Position numbers and translations under genes: made by a program. The notes under the pieces are model-generated. The model did no database searches. It saw only the letters and a list, made by a program, of their open reading frames with translations, and was not told where the DNA came from. A stretch of DNA of 64,000 nucleotides, taken from Deltaproteobacteria bacterium (lineage in GTDB: Bacteria > Bdellovibrionota > Bdellovibrionia > Bdellovibrionales > JAMPXM01). This document shows, in pieces, positions 15,146 to 23,786 of the stretch (the stretch's first letter is position 1; the number at the start of each line of letters is the position of its first letter). Where the stretch lies: NCBI GenBank assembly GCA_017302795.1, contig JAFLCB010000001.1:1-64000 (forward strand), written 5' to 3'.

Positions 15146-18100
15146 ATGAAACACAAGAAGAACTTTTCTTTGCCTGCACCTCTCTCCTCATCCTCCTTGT
15201 CCTCGCCACCGCCGACGTCCTCGCCCGAGGTACGTGGTGACCAGAAGTCTTATCCCAACGCGCGGTCGGCGATCACGAAAAGTGGCTCGCTGGTCCCGCG
15301 CGGTCGCGATTATGTGGAACTTTTGGCGCGCTCAAATTTTTCGTTTCTCATGGGTGGCTCGCATCCAGACGAAATGGTTTTGCGCGCGAAGCAACTCGGC
15401 TACCGAGGCCTCGCACTCTGCGACGTCAACGGACTTTACGGCGTCGTACGCGGCTTCCAGGCCGCCGAAAAGCCAAGCCATTTTGATGCGACACAGATTG
15501 CGGCACACACATCCTACAGTGAAGGACGATTTCGTTACCATCTCGGCGCCGAGCTCACTCCATTTGATGCTTCCGCTGTCGCACTCCTTCCAACATCGAA
15601 GGACGGATACACACGGCTATCGCGACTGATCACGCACGTAAAACGCCCGGCCGCCAAAGGTCGGTTAAAGTTGTCACTAGAAGATATTCTCGAAGAGGCC
15701 GGCGTTGCCACCGGGGAACTTTTGGCGATGCCGCTTCCGCCGTGGAACATGAAGGATCTAGAAAAAATGGTCGACGCCTTTGGCGATCGACTCTACTTAC
15801 CTGTGCACAAAGACTCGACGTGGGAATCGATCGAACTTGCAAGACAAGCGATTCAGATCGAGCGCAGGCTTGGGCCATCTGGCTTAAAACTTTTTGCTAC
15901 ACAAAGACCTTTGTTTCACACGCCCGAACGAAAACCGCTACATGATGTGCTGACTTGCCTTCATCACGGCGTGACGTTGAACGAAGCGAAAACGAAACTG
16001 ACTTTGAATTCCGAACGCTATCTTCGTCCGCTGGATGAACTGCGCCTGATTTATCGCGATCGGCCGGATCTGCTTCACCGTACGATGGAAATTTCTGATC
16101 GCTTGCAGTTTTCTTTGAGTGAGCTTCGCTACAAGTATCCGCAAGAGGCTTTGCCTATGGGAAAAACCTCGTTTGAACACTTGCGTGAACTTGTGGAGAA
16201 AGGCCTCGCGTGGCGCTACCCCGAAGAGCCAAATAGCGCGAGTTCCGCGCAGACTCATCCACATCCTCCTGCAACAAAGGAAATTCGAGAAAAAGCACGC
16301 AAGCAAGCTGAACACGAACTGACTTTGATTCGCGATCTAGAATACGAGGACTACTTTTTAACTTTGCATGACATCTGCCAGTTCGCGCACGCGCGAGGGA
16401 TTCTTCACCAAGGACGCGGCTCGGCAGCGAATTCCATTGTCTGTTATACGATTGGTCTTACGGCGATTGACCCGATTCGCCTGGGACTTTTGTTTGAGCG
16501 CTTTATTTCACGCGAACGCGCCGAACCACCCGACATCGATATCGACTTCGAACATGAACGCCGCGAAGAAGTGATTCAGTACATTTATCGAAAATATGGT
16601 GCCTCGCACGCGGCCATGGTTTCAACGACGATCTGCTTTCGGTCCCGAATGGCACTTCGTGAAGTTTCAAAGGTCATGGGTGTTCCGCTAGAAAAAATTG
16701 ACCTTCTTGTGAAAACAATGGGACGAGAAGGCTTGTCGCAGCTTCTTGCCACACCGTTTGACATCGCGAAGTTCGGCATGAGCGAAGAAAAGTTTCGGCT
16801 GATCTTAAAGCTTGCAAACGAGATCAAAGGTTTCCCCCGACATCTTGGCATTCACTCTGGCGGTTTTGTGATTGCTCACGAACCCGTCGTTGATCTTGTT
16901 CCAGTGGAAGCTGCGACCATGACGGATCGCTACGTCATTCAATGGAACAAGGACGATGTCGCGACACTTGGTTTAATGAAGATCGATATCTTAAGCCTTG
17001 GAATGCTTTCGGCGATTCGTAAATCACTTGAGCTCTTGAAGTCTGCAAAAGGAATTTCCTACGAACTTGCGACTGTCCCACAAGAAGATGCAGCGACCTA
17101 CGCGATGATTCAAAAGGCCGACACGATCGGAGTTTTTCAAATTGAATCGCGCGCACAAATGTCTCTGCTACCGCGCTTAAAGCCGAAAACTTGGTACGAT
17201 CTCGTCGTCCAAGTCGCGATCGTGCGCCCGGGCCCCATCCAAGGCGGTATGGTGCATCCGTACTTACGAAGACGCGCGGGCCAAGACAAAGTCACGTACG
17301 CCCATCCCCGCCTCGAACCCATTTTGGCAAAGACCATGGGTGTTCCGATCTTTCAAGAGCAAGTGATGCAAATCGTGGTTGCGGTCGCAGGCTTCACGCC
17401 AGGCGAAGCTGATGAACTTCGTAGAGTTGTTTCCAGTGCCTGGCGAAAAAAGGCCGTCATGCATGGTTTAAGGCAGCGTCTTGTGAACGGGATGCTGAAC
17501 AATGGTATCGGTGTCGAATACGCCGATCAGATTTATAAAGTCATCGAAGGGTTTGCTGAATACGGCTTTCCAGAATCACACGCAGCAAGCTTTGCGCTTC
17601 TCACATATATTAGCTGCTGGATGAAGTGCCATCATCCAGATGTCTTTGCGATTTCCATTTTAAATTCTCAGCCCATGGGTTTTTATCCGCCTCGGCAATT
17701 GATTTCCGATGCCCAACGCCACGGCGTGCAGTTTCAGCCACTCGATGTGCAAGCCTCCGATTGGGATTACACCTTAGCGGAAAATGGTGTCGTGCGCGTG
17801 GGTCTAAGGTCTGTCGATGGTTTAAGTGAGAACGAAGCTCGCATCTTAATTGCCTCTCGATCGACCGGGCGCTTTCGCGATTTGGAAGATCTCATCCGCC
17901 GCACACAGATTTCTAAAAAGTCGCTAACACGACTTGCGACCGCGGGCGCTTTACAAAGTGTTCTGCCTCCAGGTGTTGACACAAGAAAAGCACTGTTTGC
18001 TTTGCAGGGACTCAACTTCGATCAGCAAAGTTTTTTCTACGGCACCGAACCACTGGCTCATAACGGCGTGGCCACGCCTATGGTTCATAACGGCGTCTGG

Positions 18101-18601
18101 CCTGTGGCCAGCAATGAAGCCGGTACGCCTATGGCTCAGCCAATGACCGGCGATGGGCGTGAAACGATTCGCAACGAAACGGCCTGGGAATCTGTGGCTC
18201 GCGAATTCAAGACGAAAGGTTTTTCGCTAGACAGCCACCCGATGAAGGTTCTGCGCGAACAGCCAGGCCTCATGACCAAACATCAAAGTGCCGAGAATTT
18301 AAAAAACCTGCCCAATGGAGCAGTGGTAAAAATGGCGGGCCTGCGTTCACTGTTGCAAAAGCCGCCAACGGCCAAAGGTGTTTGCTTTGTTTCGCTAGAA
18401 GATGAAACTGGCATCTTCAATATCATCATCATGCCGGATGTTTACGAAAAAGTTCGCACCGTGCTTTATCTTTCGAACATTCTCGAAGTCGTTGGACGAC
18501 TGCAAAATCAGAAAGGTGTTATTCACGTGAAGGCCGCCGATCTGCGACCCTTTCAACTTCCCTCCCGGCTGCTGCGTCCACCGACATCACATACGACATG
18601 A
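15146..18601 (+). CDS. dnaE2: Error-prone DNA polymerase III alpha subunit DnaE2
   Basis: An 1151-residue C-family polymerase. An N-terminal PHP domain starts near residue 50 (YVELLARSNFSFLMGGSHPD). The palm has PDIDIDFE near residue 463, carrying two catalytic Asp, and KIDILSLGML near 612 with the third. HHH-like and OB-fold segments (VKMAGLRSLLQ, FVSLEDETGIFNIIIMP) follow, and the protein ends shortly after without the long C-terminal clamp-binding extension of replicative DnaE. That length class and the imuA-imuB neighbours identify the mutagenic paralogue. Two peculiar parts: a Ser/Pro-rich leader of about 50 residues, and a degenerate insert with repeated HNGV and TPM motifs near 970-1000. 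The ATG at 15146 has no clear Shine-Dalgarno, so the true start is uncertain. Confidence 0.9.
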   Translation: MKHKKNFSLPAPLSSSSLSSPPPTSSPEVRGDQKSYPNARSAITKSGSLVPRGRDYVELLARSNFSFLMGGSHPDEMVLRAKQLGYRGLALCDVNGLYGVVRGFQAAEKPSHFDATQIAAHTSYSEGRFRYHLGAELTPFDASAVALLPTSKDGYTRLSRLITHVKRPAAKGRLKLSLEDILEEAGVATGELLAMPLPPWNMKDLEKMVDAFGDRLYLPVHKDSTWESIELARQAIQIERRLGPSGLKLFATQRPLFHTPERKPLHDVLTCLHHGVTLNEAKTKLTLNSERYLRPLDELRLIYRDRPDLLHRTMEISDRLQFSLSELRYKYPQEALPMGKTSFEHLRELVEKGLAWRYPEEPNSASSAQTHPHPPATKEIREKARKQAEHELTLIRDLEYEDYFLTLHDICQFAHARGILHQGRGSAANSIVCYTIGLTAIDPIRLGLLFERFISRERAEPPDIDIDFEHERREEVIQYIYRKYGASHAAMVSTTICFRSRMALREVSKVMGVPLEKIDLLVKTMGREGLSQLLATPFDIAKFGMSEEKFRLILKLANEIKGFPRHLGIHSGGFVIAHEPVVDLVPVEAATMTDRYVIQWNKDDVATLGLMKIDILSLGMLSAIRKSLELLKSAKGISYELATVPQEDAATYAMIQKADTIGVFQIESRAQMSLLPRLKPKTWYDLVVQVAIVRPGPIQGGMVHPYLRRRAGQDKVTYAHPRLEPILAKTMGVPIFQEQVMQIVVAVAGFTPGEADELRRVVSSAWRKKAVMHGLRQRLVNGMLNNGIGVEYADQIYKVIEGFAEYGFPESHAASFALLTYISCWMKCHHPDVFAISILNSQPMGFYPPRQLISDAQRHGVQFQPLDVQASDWDYTLAENGVVRVGLRSVDGLSENEARILIASRSTGRFRDLEDLIRRTQISKKSLTRLATAGALQSVLPPGVDTRKALFALQGLNFDQQSFFYGTEPLAHNGVATPMVHNGVWPVASNEAGTPMAQPMTGDGRETIRNETAWESVAREFKTKGFSLDSHPMKVLREQPGLMTKHQSAENLKNLPNGAVVKMAGLRSLLQKPPTAKGVCFVSLEDETGIFNIIIMPDVYEKVRTVLYLSNILEVVGRLQNQKGVIHVKAADLRPFQLPSRLLRPPTSHTT

Positions 18602-18606
18602 CCACC

Positions 18607-18625
18607 AGTCGCAAGCGTAGCGACT
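18607..18625. terminator. Short hairpin between dnaE2 and the convergent gene
   Basis: AGTCGC and GCGACT form a 6-bp stem with a 7-base loop in the 50 bases between the two convergent stop codons. No T-run follows on either strand, so it may be only a weak or Rho-assisted end. Confidence 0.3.
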
Positions 18626-18651
18626 AAGGTCGTAGCGTGTGCTAACGAAAA

Positions 18652-19818
18652 CTAGCGGCCGCCATATTCATTCGGAGAAGCGTTCTGCTGGTTCTTTTCA
18701 GGAAGCTTAGTTTTTCCAGAAACGTGAACCATTTGTTCCATCGTGACCCAATTGTTGCGCTTCATCCATTCTTCGATCGAAAGTGTAGTGATCAAATCCG
18801 CTACCGAGTACTGGCCATAATAAGGTTGCTCTTCGTGATGTAAGCGAACGTACGGCGCAATCTTCGATGCAAACGGAAGAGACGCCATCGCCTGCTGACC
18901 AGAAAGAAGGGCACGCATCGGACGGTAGTCCGTCTTCGCAAGAATTTCCTGCGCCTCGGCGCGTGAACGAACTCGGCCGAAGGGCTGAGTCGCAGCAGCG
19001 ACAAGTTCAGAGACCCATTGATTAGAATTCGCCTCCGAGGTGTTCCGCCAGTGAGCCGCAGCGTTATAAAACTTCCCGTTGAATGATTTCGGGATTCCAT
19101 TGTCAGGAGTCTCGACACCGTTTTCCATTTTCATTTTCGGCAATACTAGCTTCTCGAGATTTTCTTGTATTTCAATTGTTGGAACAATGATCTGGGCCCG
19201 CAGTTCATGCGGATCGTCCGTAAAGAAACGGAAAATATCTTCGTCATAAAGTTCTGGTTTATTTGGATCGATGCCCTTTTTGATTTCCGCATCTGAAATG
19301 CACGGACGAAGCATATGGCGGAAATACCAAATACGTTGCCCCGCGCCTGGATCAAAACCTTCAGGGTGATTCCAGAAGATCAAACCGTAATGTGAGTAGA
19401 CGGATTGGCGCTTGGAATCGCCATAAGCCTTCCGAATCTCTCGTTTTACCTTTTCAGGATCGCGATTGCCAGATTCCTCTGGAATCACTTCGTACTCGCT
19501 TGCAGTCACTATTTCCCGTAACGACAAAAGTCGACCGCGGCGATCCGTTTCACGCAAAGTGAGGATGTCTTTCATGTCTTGGCCTGCGCGCGCGACCAAG
19601 GCGACTTTCAACTCTTTACCAGTTTTCTTCAAATGCTCGGCTGCGAGCTTGGTCATTTGCACATCAAGCACAGTTCCAATTTTCAACGCATCAGCGATTA
19701 CAGCTTGCGTTGGTTCTTTTACTTTACATTCGCCTGCAAAAGCTGCTGTTGAGCCAACAGAAATCGCAAACAAAACAGAGAGCGAGCAAAGTCCTTGGAA
19801 CAAATTTAGACGTGTCAT
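18652..19818 (-). CDS. Exported DUF2145-like protein
   Basis: A 388-residue protein with a signal peptide (about 1-27, ending AFAGE). The mature part has KVALVARAGQDMK, SVYSHYGLIFWN, WYFRHMLRPC and LYDEDIFRFFTDDP, a pattern I associate with the uncharacterised DUF2145 family: a periplasmic, possibly papain-like or NlpC-type fold in which Arg-Gly-Gln-Asp and Tyr-Ser-His-Tyr are conserved. Function unknown. An in-frame ATG at 19947 exists, but the start at 19818 is preferred because GGAGGG lies seven bases before it and it begins the signal peptide. A terminator-like hairpin sits directly before this ribosome-binding site. Confidence 0.6.
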   Translation of the reverse strand: MTRLNLFQGLCSLSVLFAISVGSTAAFAGECKVKEPTQAVIADALKIGTVLDVQMTKLAAEHLKKTGKELKVALVARAGQDMKDILTLRETDRRGRLLSLREIVTASEYEVIPEESGNRDPEKVKREIRKAYGDSKRQSVYSHYGLIFWNHPEGFDPGAGQRIWYFRHMLRPCISDAEIKKGIDPNKPELYDEDIFRFFTDDPHELRAQIIVPTIEIQENLEKLVLPKMKMENGVETPDNGIPKSFNGKFYNAAAHWRNTSEANSNQWVSELVAAATQPFGRVRSRAEAQEILAKTDYRPMRALLSGQQAMASLPFASKIAPYVRLHHEEQPYYGQYSVADLITTLSIEEWMKRNNWVTMEQMVHVSGKTKLPEKNQQNASPNEYGGR

Positions 19819-19836
19819 CTTTCCCTCCAGAAAATA

Positions 19837-19873
19837 AAAAGGGGAACTTTCCTTTGCGGAATGTTCCCCTTTT
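19837..19873 (-). terminator. Intrinsic terminator or leader attenuator before the DUF2145 gene
   Basis: AAAAGGGGAAC and GTTCCCCTTTT form an 11-bp stem with a 15-base loop; on the minus strand it is followed by TTTTTATTTT. It would terminate transcripts of the Ala/Ser-rich protein gene. The T-run is followed within a few bases by the Shine-Dalgarno of the next gene, so read-through controls that gene. A second imperfect GC hairpin (about 19908-19935) lies between the two genes. Confidence 0.75.
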
Positions 19874-19957
19874 CTGATATCGACATCGACCCCTCGATGT
19901 ACGTTTGGCCGATGGGTAGGCGGCTGTAAGCCACCCACCGAAATCAAGAACTAAACC

Positions 19958-20770
19958 TTACTTAACAAGTTTCGAACCGAAAGCTTTTGAAGCATGCGAC
20001 ATCGAAGTTACGATTGTTGACGAACCGTTTTTGATTCGACCGTCAAGAACTTGCTCAACACCGTTTGCCGAGTCAGTGACAAGAACGACACCAGCAGTTG
20101 ACGTCGCAACGATGACGTTGCGGCCAACGCGGAAGAGACCTTTAGAAACTTCGATCATGCCTTCGCCAACAGCTGAAGCAGAGTTGTAAGAGAACGTACC
20201 AACGATGATCGCGTTGTTCTTCACTGATTTCAAAGTTACCACAGTGACGTGGCTCACGCCTTTAGCAGAAGATTCAACTTTTTCTACAGTGAATTCTGCA
20301 GCTGCAGAAATACCTTGTGAAGTCGAAACAGCCGACTGACTAGCAGCATTTTTCAATGCCAAAGCAGTGGAAACAACTTTAGCAGAAGTTGATAGAGCAG
20401 CTTTCGATGCCGTTTCAGCTGTCGATTGAGCAGCGTTTGATGTCGAATCGGCTGCTTTACCGGCCAATTTCGAAGCACTTTTAGCGGCGCTTACCGATTT
20501 ATCAGCAATGACTTCTGCGCCATCAGCAACTGCTGCTGACGTGCTGTTTGCTGATTGACCAGCAATTGCCAAAGTTCCCATGAAAGCAGCTGCTGTAAGA
20601 TTAGCGCCATCTTTCGAGAATTTAGACGATCCTGCAGCGAGAACTTCGCCAGCAGTTACGATCGAATTGATAGAATCAGCCGACATGTTCAATGACTGCT
20701 GAGAAACACCTGCTAATGCGATGTTCGAAGCGAGCATCATAACTGCGAGTGTTGTTACTGGTTTCTTCAT
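19958..20770 (-). CDS. Ala/Ser-rich exported helical protein
   Basis: A 270-residue protein with a clear signal peptide (MKKPVTTLAVMMLASNIALA). The mature chain is strikingly rich in Ala, Ser, Thr and Lys with short quasi-repeats (SAAKSASKLAGKAA, STSNAAQSTAETASKAA), giving long amphipathic helices like those of LEA or apolipoprotein-type surface-binding proteins. The C-terminal ~90 residues turn Val/Gly-rich (VVTLKSVKNNAIIVGTF, VATSTAGVVLVTD). No catalytic motif is seen. The start at 20770 is set by AAGGAGGA eight bases upstream; the in-frame ATG at 20851 would break the signal peptide. A periplasmic or envelope-associated structural role is my guess. A strong terminator follows. Confidence 0.6.
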   Translation of the reverse strand: MKKPVTTLAVMMLASNIALAGVSQQSLNMSADSINSIVTAGEVLAAGSSKFSKDGANLTAAAFMGTLAIAGQSANSTSAAVADGAEVIADKSVSAAKSASKLAGKAADSTSNAAQSTAETASKAALSTSAKVVSTALALKNAASQSAVSTSQGISAAAEFTVEKVESSAKGVSHVTVVTLKSVKNNAIIVGTFSYNSASAVGEGMIEVSKGLFRVGRNVIVATSTAGVVLVTDSANGVEQVLDGRIKNGSSTIVTSMSHASKAFGSKLVK

Positions 20771-21231
20771 GTGTTTCCTCCTTAAGGAATTGTTTGAAGC
20801 GGTTGGGTTTTTCGGACTAAATTTAAAAAGAGTCTCCGTCGGAGCGAGCAAGTGCTCTCAAACAGATTCTCCTGAGTACCGCGCCATTTAGTTCAATCTG
20901 CGGGCCAGACGAAGGACCGCTGGTCGGGGACTCGAACGTAACTGTTCGAAAATACTAAAGCTCAGACGTCCTAGAACGGTTTAACCGACCTTGAGACCCA
21001 TCGGCCGGCCGTGGCATGTGTTTATGAAACGTGAAAAAACGCGTCCCGGAGGGATAAGATTTGTCATAGGTAGACCAAAGAATGGCACTTTCCGGGCCTG
21101 GAGCTACTCAACAAGGTGGCCAGTTCTAAGAACCGACTGGACCTAGTGACTTTGCCAGCTTGTCGAACCCAGGCGGTGTGCTGTTTCATATAGATGTTCA
21201 CAAGAAACAGGCACTTGCCGGAGGAATTTCC
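20771..21231. other. 461-base divergent intergenic region with inverted repeats
   Basis: No coding frame is convincing here. GGTCGG at 20922 and CCGACC at 20985 could pair over about 60 bases, and CGGTTTAACCG (20977-20987) is palindromic. TTCGAACGTAACTGTTCGAA-like pieces near 20931-20950 and GTTCTAAGAAC at 21123 are further inverted repeats. It must hold the promoters of both flanking exported-protein genes; the amount of secondary structure suggests long leaders or a small RNA. GAGGAATTTCC just before 21232 is the ribosome-binding site of the barrel protein. Confidence 0.35.
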
Positions 21232-22092
21232 ATGGCTCGCAAGCTCGCAAAGAGACTCATTTCCCGCCTCTACATATTGATGTTGGCAGCTGCGATTTCA
21301 ATCGCGCTGATCATCGCCGAGCCATCGCAAGCGGCGGGACCCGGTTTTAGCAATCTCACTCAAGGAGATTTCGACAACGCTATTCGCGAGCTTTCTGGCA
21401 ACTCGACCTATCATTCAGTAACCGGTGCTGGTAGCCTCGGATCAATCTTCGGCCTAGAAGTCGGTCTGGTTGCGGGTCTCACGTCGACGCCCGAAATCAA
21501 TAAACTTTCGAAAACTGTCGACGCTTCAGCCGATGTTGGACGCCTTCCCCACGCGACTTTTCTCGCTGCAGTTTCGGTCCCGATGGGTTTCACGATTGAG
21601 GCCCTGCTGTTTCCAAGTATCTCCGTCGGCGAAATTAAATATCAGCAATTTGGCGGATCGGTAAAATGGACCTCTGGCGACATCTTGATGCTTCCTTTCA
21701 ACTTGGCGGCCCGCGCTTTCATTGCAAAAAATGAAATGAGCTTCAGCCAAACGCTGAACAACGCTTCGACAGGCAACGTGCCAGTTGCGGTCGACGTAAA
21801 ACAAGAAAACAGCCAATTTGGTCTGCAAATTCTTGCTAGCCCGAACCTCCCATTTATTGAACCTTACGTTGGCATCGGCCAAGTGAGCGCCACTGGGTCG
21901 CTGGCTGTATCGGGCGCGACGACTGGAACTATCTTCGGGTTTACGTCAGCGCAAAAAGCAGAAAGCTCGCCGTCTTCGACCCAATTCATTTTGGGCGTTA
22001 ACGCAAATCTTCTACTTTTGAATCTAGGCCTCGAATACAACCGCGTTTTCGAAACCGACTCGTACAACTTCAAACTCGGCTTCCGCTTCTAG
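21232..22092 (+). CDS. Outer-membrane beta-barrel-like protein
   Basis: A 286-residue protein with an N-terminal basic segment (MARKLAKRLISR) and signal peptide (to about AEPSQAA). It then alternates polar and hydrophobic strands with Gly/aromatic turns and ends NFKLGFRF, a terminal Phe typical of outer-membrane barrels. The segments TFLAAVSVPMGFTIEALLFP, SGDILMLPFNLAARAFI and VNANLLLLNLGLEYNRVF fit barrel strands. The family is not recognised with certainty. The start was chosen at 21232 because GGAGGAA is 6 bases upstream; an in-frame ATG at 21160 would put 24 extra residues before the signal peptide. Two family-1 repeat elements follow its stop within 2 bases. Confidence 0.6.
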   Translation: MARKLAKRLISRLYILMLAAAISIALIIAEPSQAAGPGFSNLTQGDFDNAIRELSGNSTYHSVTGAGSLGSIFGLEVGLVAGLTSTPEINKLSKTVDASADVGRLPHATFLAAVSVPMGFTIEALLFPSISVGEIKYQQFGGSVKWTSGDILMLPFNLAARAFIAKNEMSFSQTLNNASTGNVPVAVDVKQENSQFGLQILASPNLPFIEPYVGIGQVSATGSLAVSGATTGTIFGFTSAQKAESSPSSTQFILGVNANLLLLNLGLEYNRVFETDSYNFKLGFRF

Positions 22093-22094
22093 AT

Positions 22095-22146
22095 GTGTCG
22101 CTGAGGTCTCTGACCTCAGCTGCGCCTCGCAGGCGTGCTTGGCGAT
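22095..22146 (+). repeat. Family-1 post-stop repeat, copy 1
   Basis: Starts GTGTCG two bases after the barrel gene stop. Stem 1 is GCTGAGGTC-tct-GACCTCAGC (9 bp). Stem 2 is CTGCG-cct-CGCAG. It ends CTTGGCGAT. Same orientation as the upstream gene. Nearly identical to copy 2 directly after it. Confidence 0.85.
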
Positions 22147-22148
22147 AC

Positions 22149-22203
22149 GTGTCGCTGAGGTCTCTGACCTCAGCTGCGCCTCGCAGGCTTGCTCGGCGAT
22201 TTT
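22149..22203 (+). repeat. Family-1 post-stop repeat, copy 2 (tandem)
   Basis: Same 9-bp and 5-bp stems as copy 1. The end CTCGGCGA can also pair with TCGCTGAG near the start (one G-U), an alternative outer stem followed by TTTT, which would look like a terminator. Confidence 0.85.
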
Positions 22204-22266
22204 GCAAGCGGCCTTTAGCGATTAAACTCCCGCGCAGACATGGCCTCAAAACGCAGTGTTACCTGA

Positions 22267-22710
22267 TCATTCAAAATAAGGTTTTAATTTTGGATTTCGA
22301 TGAAACTCAAATCCAAACCTCACTCGTATTTCATTGCCGTCCGAGAAGTCTGGAAGTTTCGATTCGGGAAACCAAGCAACCTTTGTTGATTCATTTGAAG
22401 TCTTTGCTTCACCACCAATGAGTTGAGCCTTAAAAAAGAGATGGCAAAACTCGTTTTCTTTCCAAGGATAATATACGTACTCATATCGATTGGAACTATA
22501 AACGCCCAAAAAATCAGTTACTTTGACTTCATAACCGGATTCTTCAAGACACTCTCTTTCGGCGCAAAGCTGGGCTGTTTCGCCGAGATCATGACAACCT
22601 CCTGGCAATGCCCAGCGTCCGTTGTCTGATCTTTGAATCAGCAGGACCTCTGACTCTTCATTGAGGACAAATACATCGCAACCGACAAGTGGTGTTACTG
22701 GTTTTGGCAT
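22267..22710 (-). CDS. Nudix hydrolase
   Basis: A 147-residue protein with a complete Nudix box: GG at 37-38, GET, then RECLEESGY, matching GX5EX7REUXEEXGU and providing the Mg-binding glutamates. The N-terminus (VTPLVGCDVFVLNEESEVLL, then GRWALPGG) is the usual Nudix beta strand and entry loop. It would hydrolyse a nucleoside diphosphate linked to another moiety (house-cleaning NTPs, NDP-sugars or similar); the sequence does not reveal which. The C-terminal TKVAWFPESKLPDF is the common VxWF...LP motif of ADP-ribose or MutT-like members. Apparently monocistronic. Confidence 0.85.
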   Translation of the reverse strand: MPKPVTPLVGCDVFVLNEESEVLLIQRSDNGRWALPGGCHDLGETAQLCAERECLEESGYEVKVTDFLGVYSSNRYEYVYYPWKENEFCHLFFKAQLIGGEAKTSNESTKVAWFPESKLPDFSDGNEIRVRFGFEFHRNPKLKPYFE

Positions 22711-22823
22711 AATTGAAGAATTCCATTTTTCAAACCTATCGTAAAGACGCGCTTCAGAAGGAAATAGTTCCGAGGCGCCCTTCGCTCCAGGTCGTTTATG
22801 CCTTCATGACCGTTTGCTATAGT

Positions 22824-23786
22824 TTACATCGTGCGCCGAAACGCCTCGATCTTTTCCCGACCAAATATTCTTTCGGCGACCAATAGATTGTGCGTGCGAC
22901 AAAGGACTCTGAGGTTATCAGGCACATTTGTTCCACCGAGCGCTCGAGGCTGAATGTGATCGATCTCTAGAAAATGGCGGCTCTCACATCGATGACCCAT
23001 CTTTGTTTCAAGATATTCGCACTGACCGCCGGATTTTCTCAGCACGGCGTTTCGTATCGATGGCGTTAATGACTTTGCGGGTTGGACATAAGGCACGTCC
23101 GCTTCCGCAGCGGTGTCGCATAGCGCCGCACGCGGCTTCACGGCTTTTCTGAGTGGATCTTTTTTCTCAAGAAAAACATCCATCGCGGCATCTAATAATT
23201 CAGCGTGCGATGAGCCGCTGTGCGTGTGCGAAAGCAGCTCTTGAATTCGTTTTAGCTTTTCGAATTGCACTCGTGTGAAAGTCACCTGCATGTTGATTTG
23301 ATCTTCGCTGATCGCGCGAACCTTTTCTTTAGGAGCTAATCCGTCTGGAAATTGCGAGGCCACTTCAGGAAAGTGCTGAGCCAGACGTAATTCGGCTTCG
23401 CGGCCCGAACATGATTCTACTTTTGTCAAAATTTCGGATTTTTCTTGAATGGACACTTTCTGGCCGGTCCGCTTTTCGTCGGCTCGAATAAAAGTTTGAA
23501 CTTTTGAAAGCACAGTCAAGCCGAGTTCGCCAGATTCCAGTTTGCAGGCAACATCTGGAACCGCCAGCAAAACTCTCGCGGCCTGCATCCTGCGATAGGC
23601 AGCCGATTCGCTATAGCCTAGGTCTTTGACTAACCAATCAAAGATCGACGAGAAACCAAGATCGGCGTAAAGTCTGCGCCTGGCGACTTCATTGATATGA
23701 TCTAAAATCTCTCGAGTGATTCGCCGTTCTTCTTTCACAAGCGAGCGAACGGCCGTGATCAAGTTGTCGTTTGAAAGTGCAAGCAT
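22824..23786 (-). CDS. HNH endonuclease-like protein with DUF222-like N-terminus
   Basis: A 320-residue protein. The C-terminus carries an HNH zinc/metal module: CEYLETKMGHRCES, LEIDHIQPRALGGTNVPDNLRVLCRTHN. The DH, N and H positions of the ββα-metal nuclease are present, with cysteines for a structural zinc. The N-terminal ~220 residues are helical (LGYSESAAYRRMQAARVL) and resemble the DUF222-type region found before HNH domains in many chromosomally scattered genes of unknown purpose, possibly selfish. GGGAGG upstream fixes the start at 23786 rather than 23819. Standalone; no intron, intein or restriction partner is visible. Confidence 0.8.
   Translation of the reverse strand: MLALSNDNLITAVRSLVKEERRITREILDHINEVARRRLYADLGFSSIFDWLVKDLGYSESAAYRRMQAARVLLAVPDVACKLESGELGLTVLSKVQTFIRADEKRTGQKVSIQEKSEILTKVESCSGREAELRLAQHFPEVASQFPDGLAPKEKVRAISEDQINMQVTFTRVQFEKLKRIQELLSHTHSGSSHAELLDAAMDVFLEKKDPLRKAVKPRAALCDTAAEADVPYVQPAKSLTPSIRNAVLRKSGGQCEYLETKMGHRCESRHFLEIDHIQPRALGGTNVPDNLRVLCRTHNLLVAERIFGREKIEAFRRTM

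Noticed and set aside
20915-21005. Possible tRNA or tRNA-like gene on the minus strand (GTTCGAGTCCCC with GGTCGG/CCGACC ends)
   Set aside because: The T-stem does not pair, and no D-arm or anticodon arm of normal geometry can be placed; treated as structured intergenic DNA.
22095-22421. 108-codon plus-strand frame after the barrel gene
   Set aside because: It reads through two repeat elements and then antisense to the Nudix gene.
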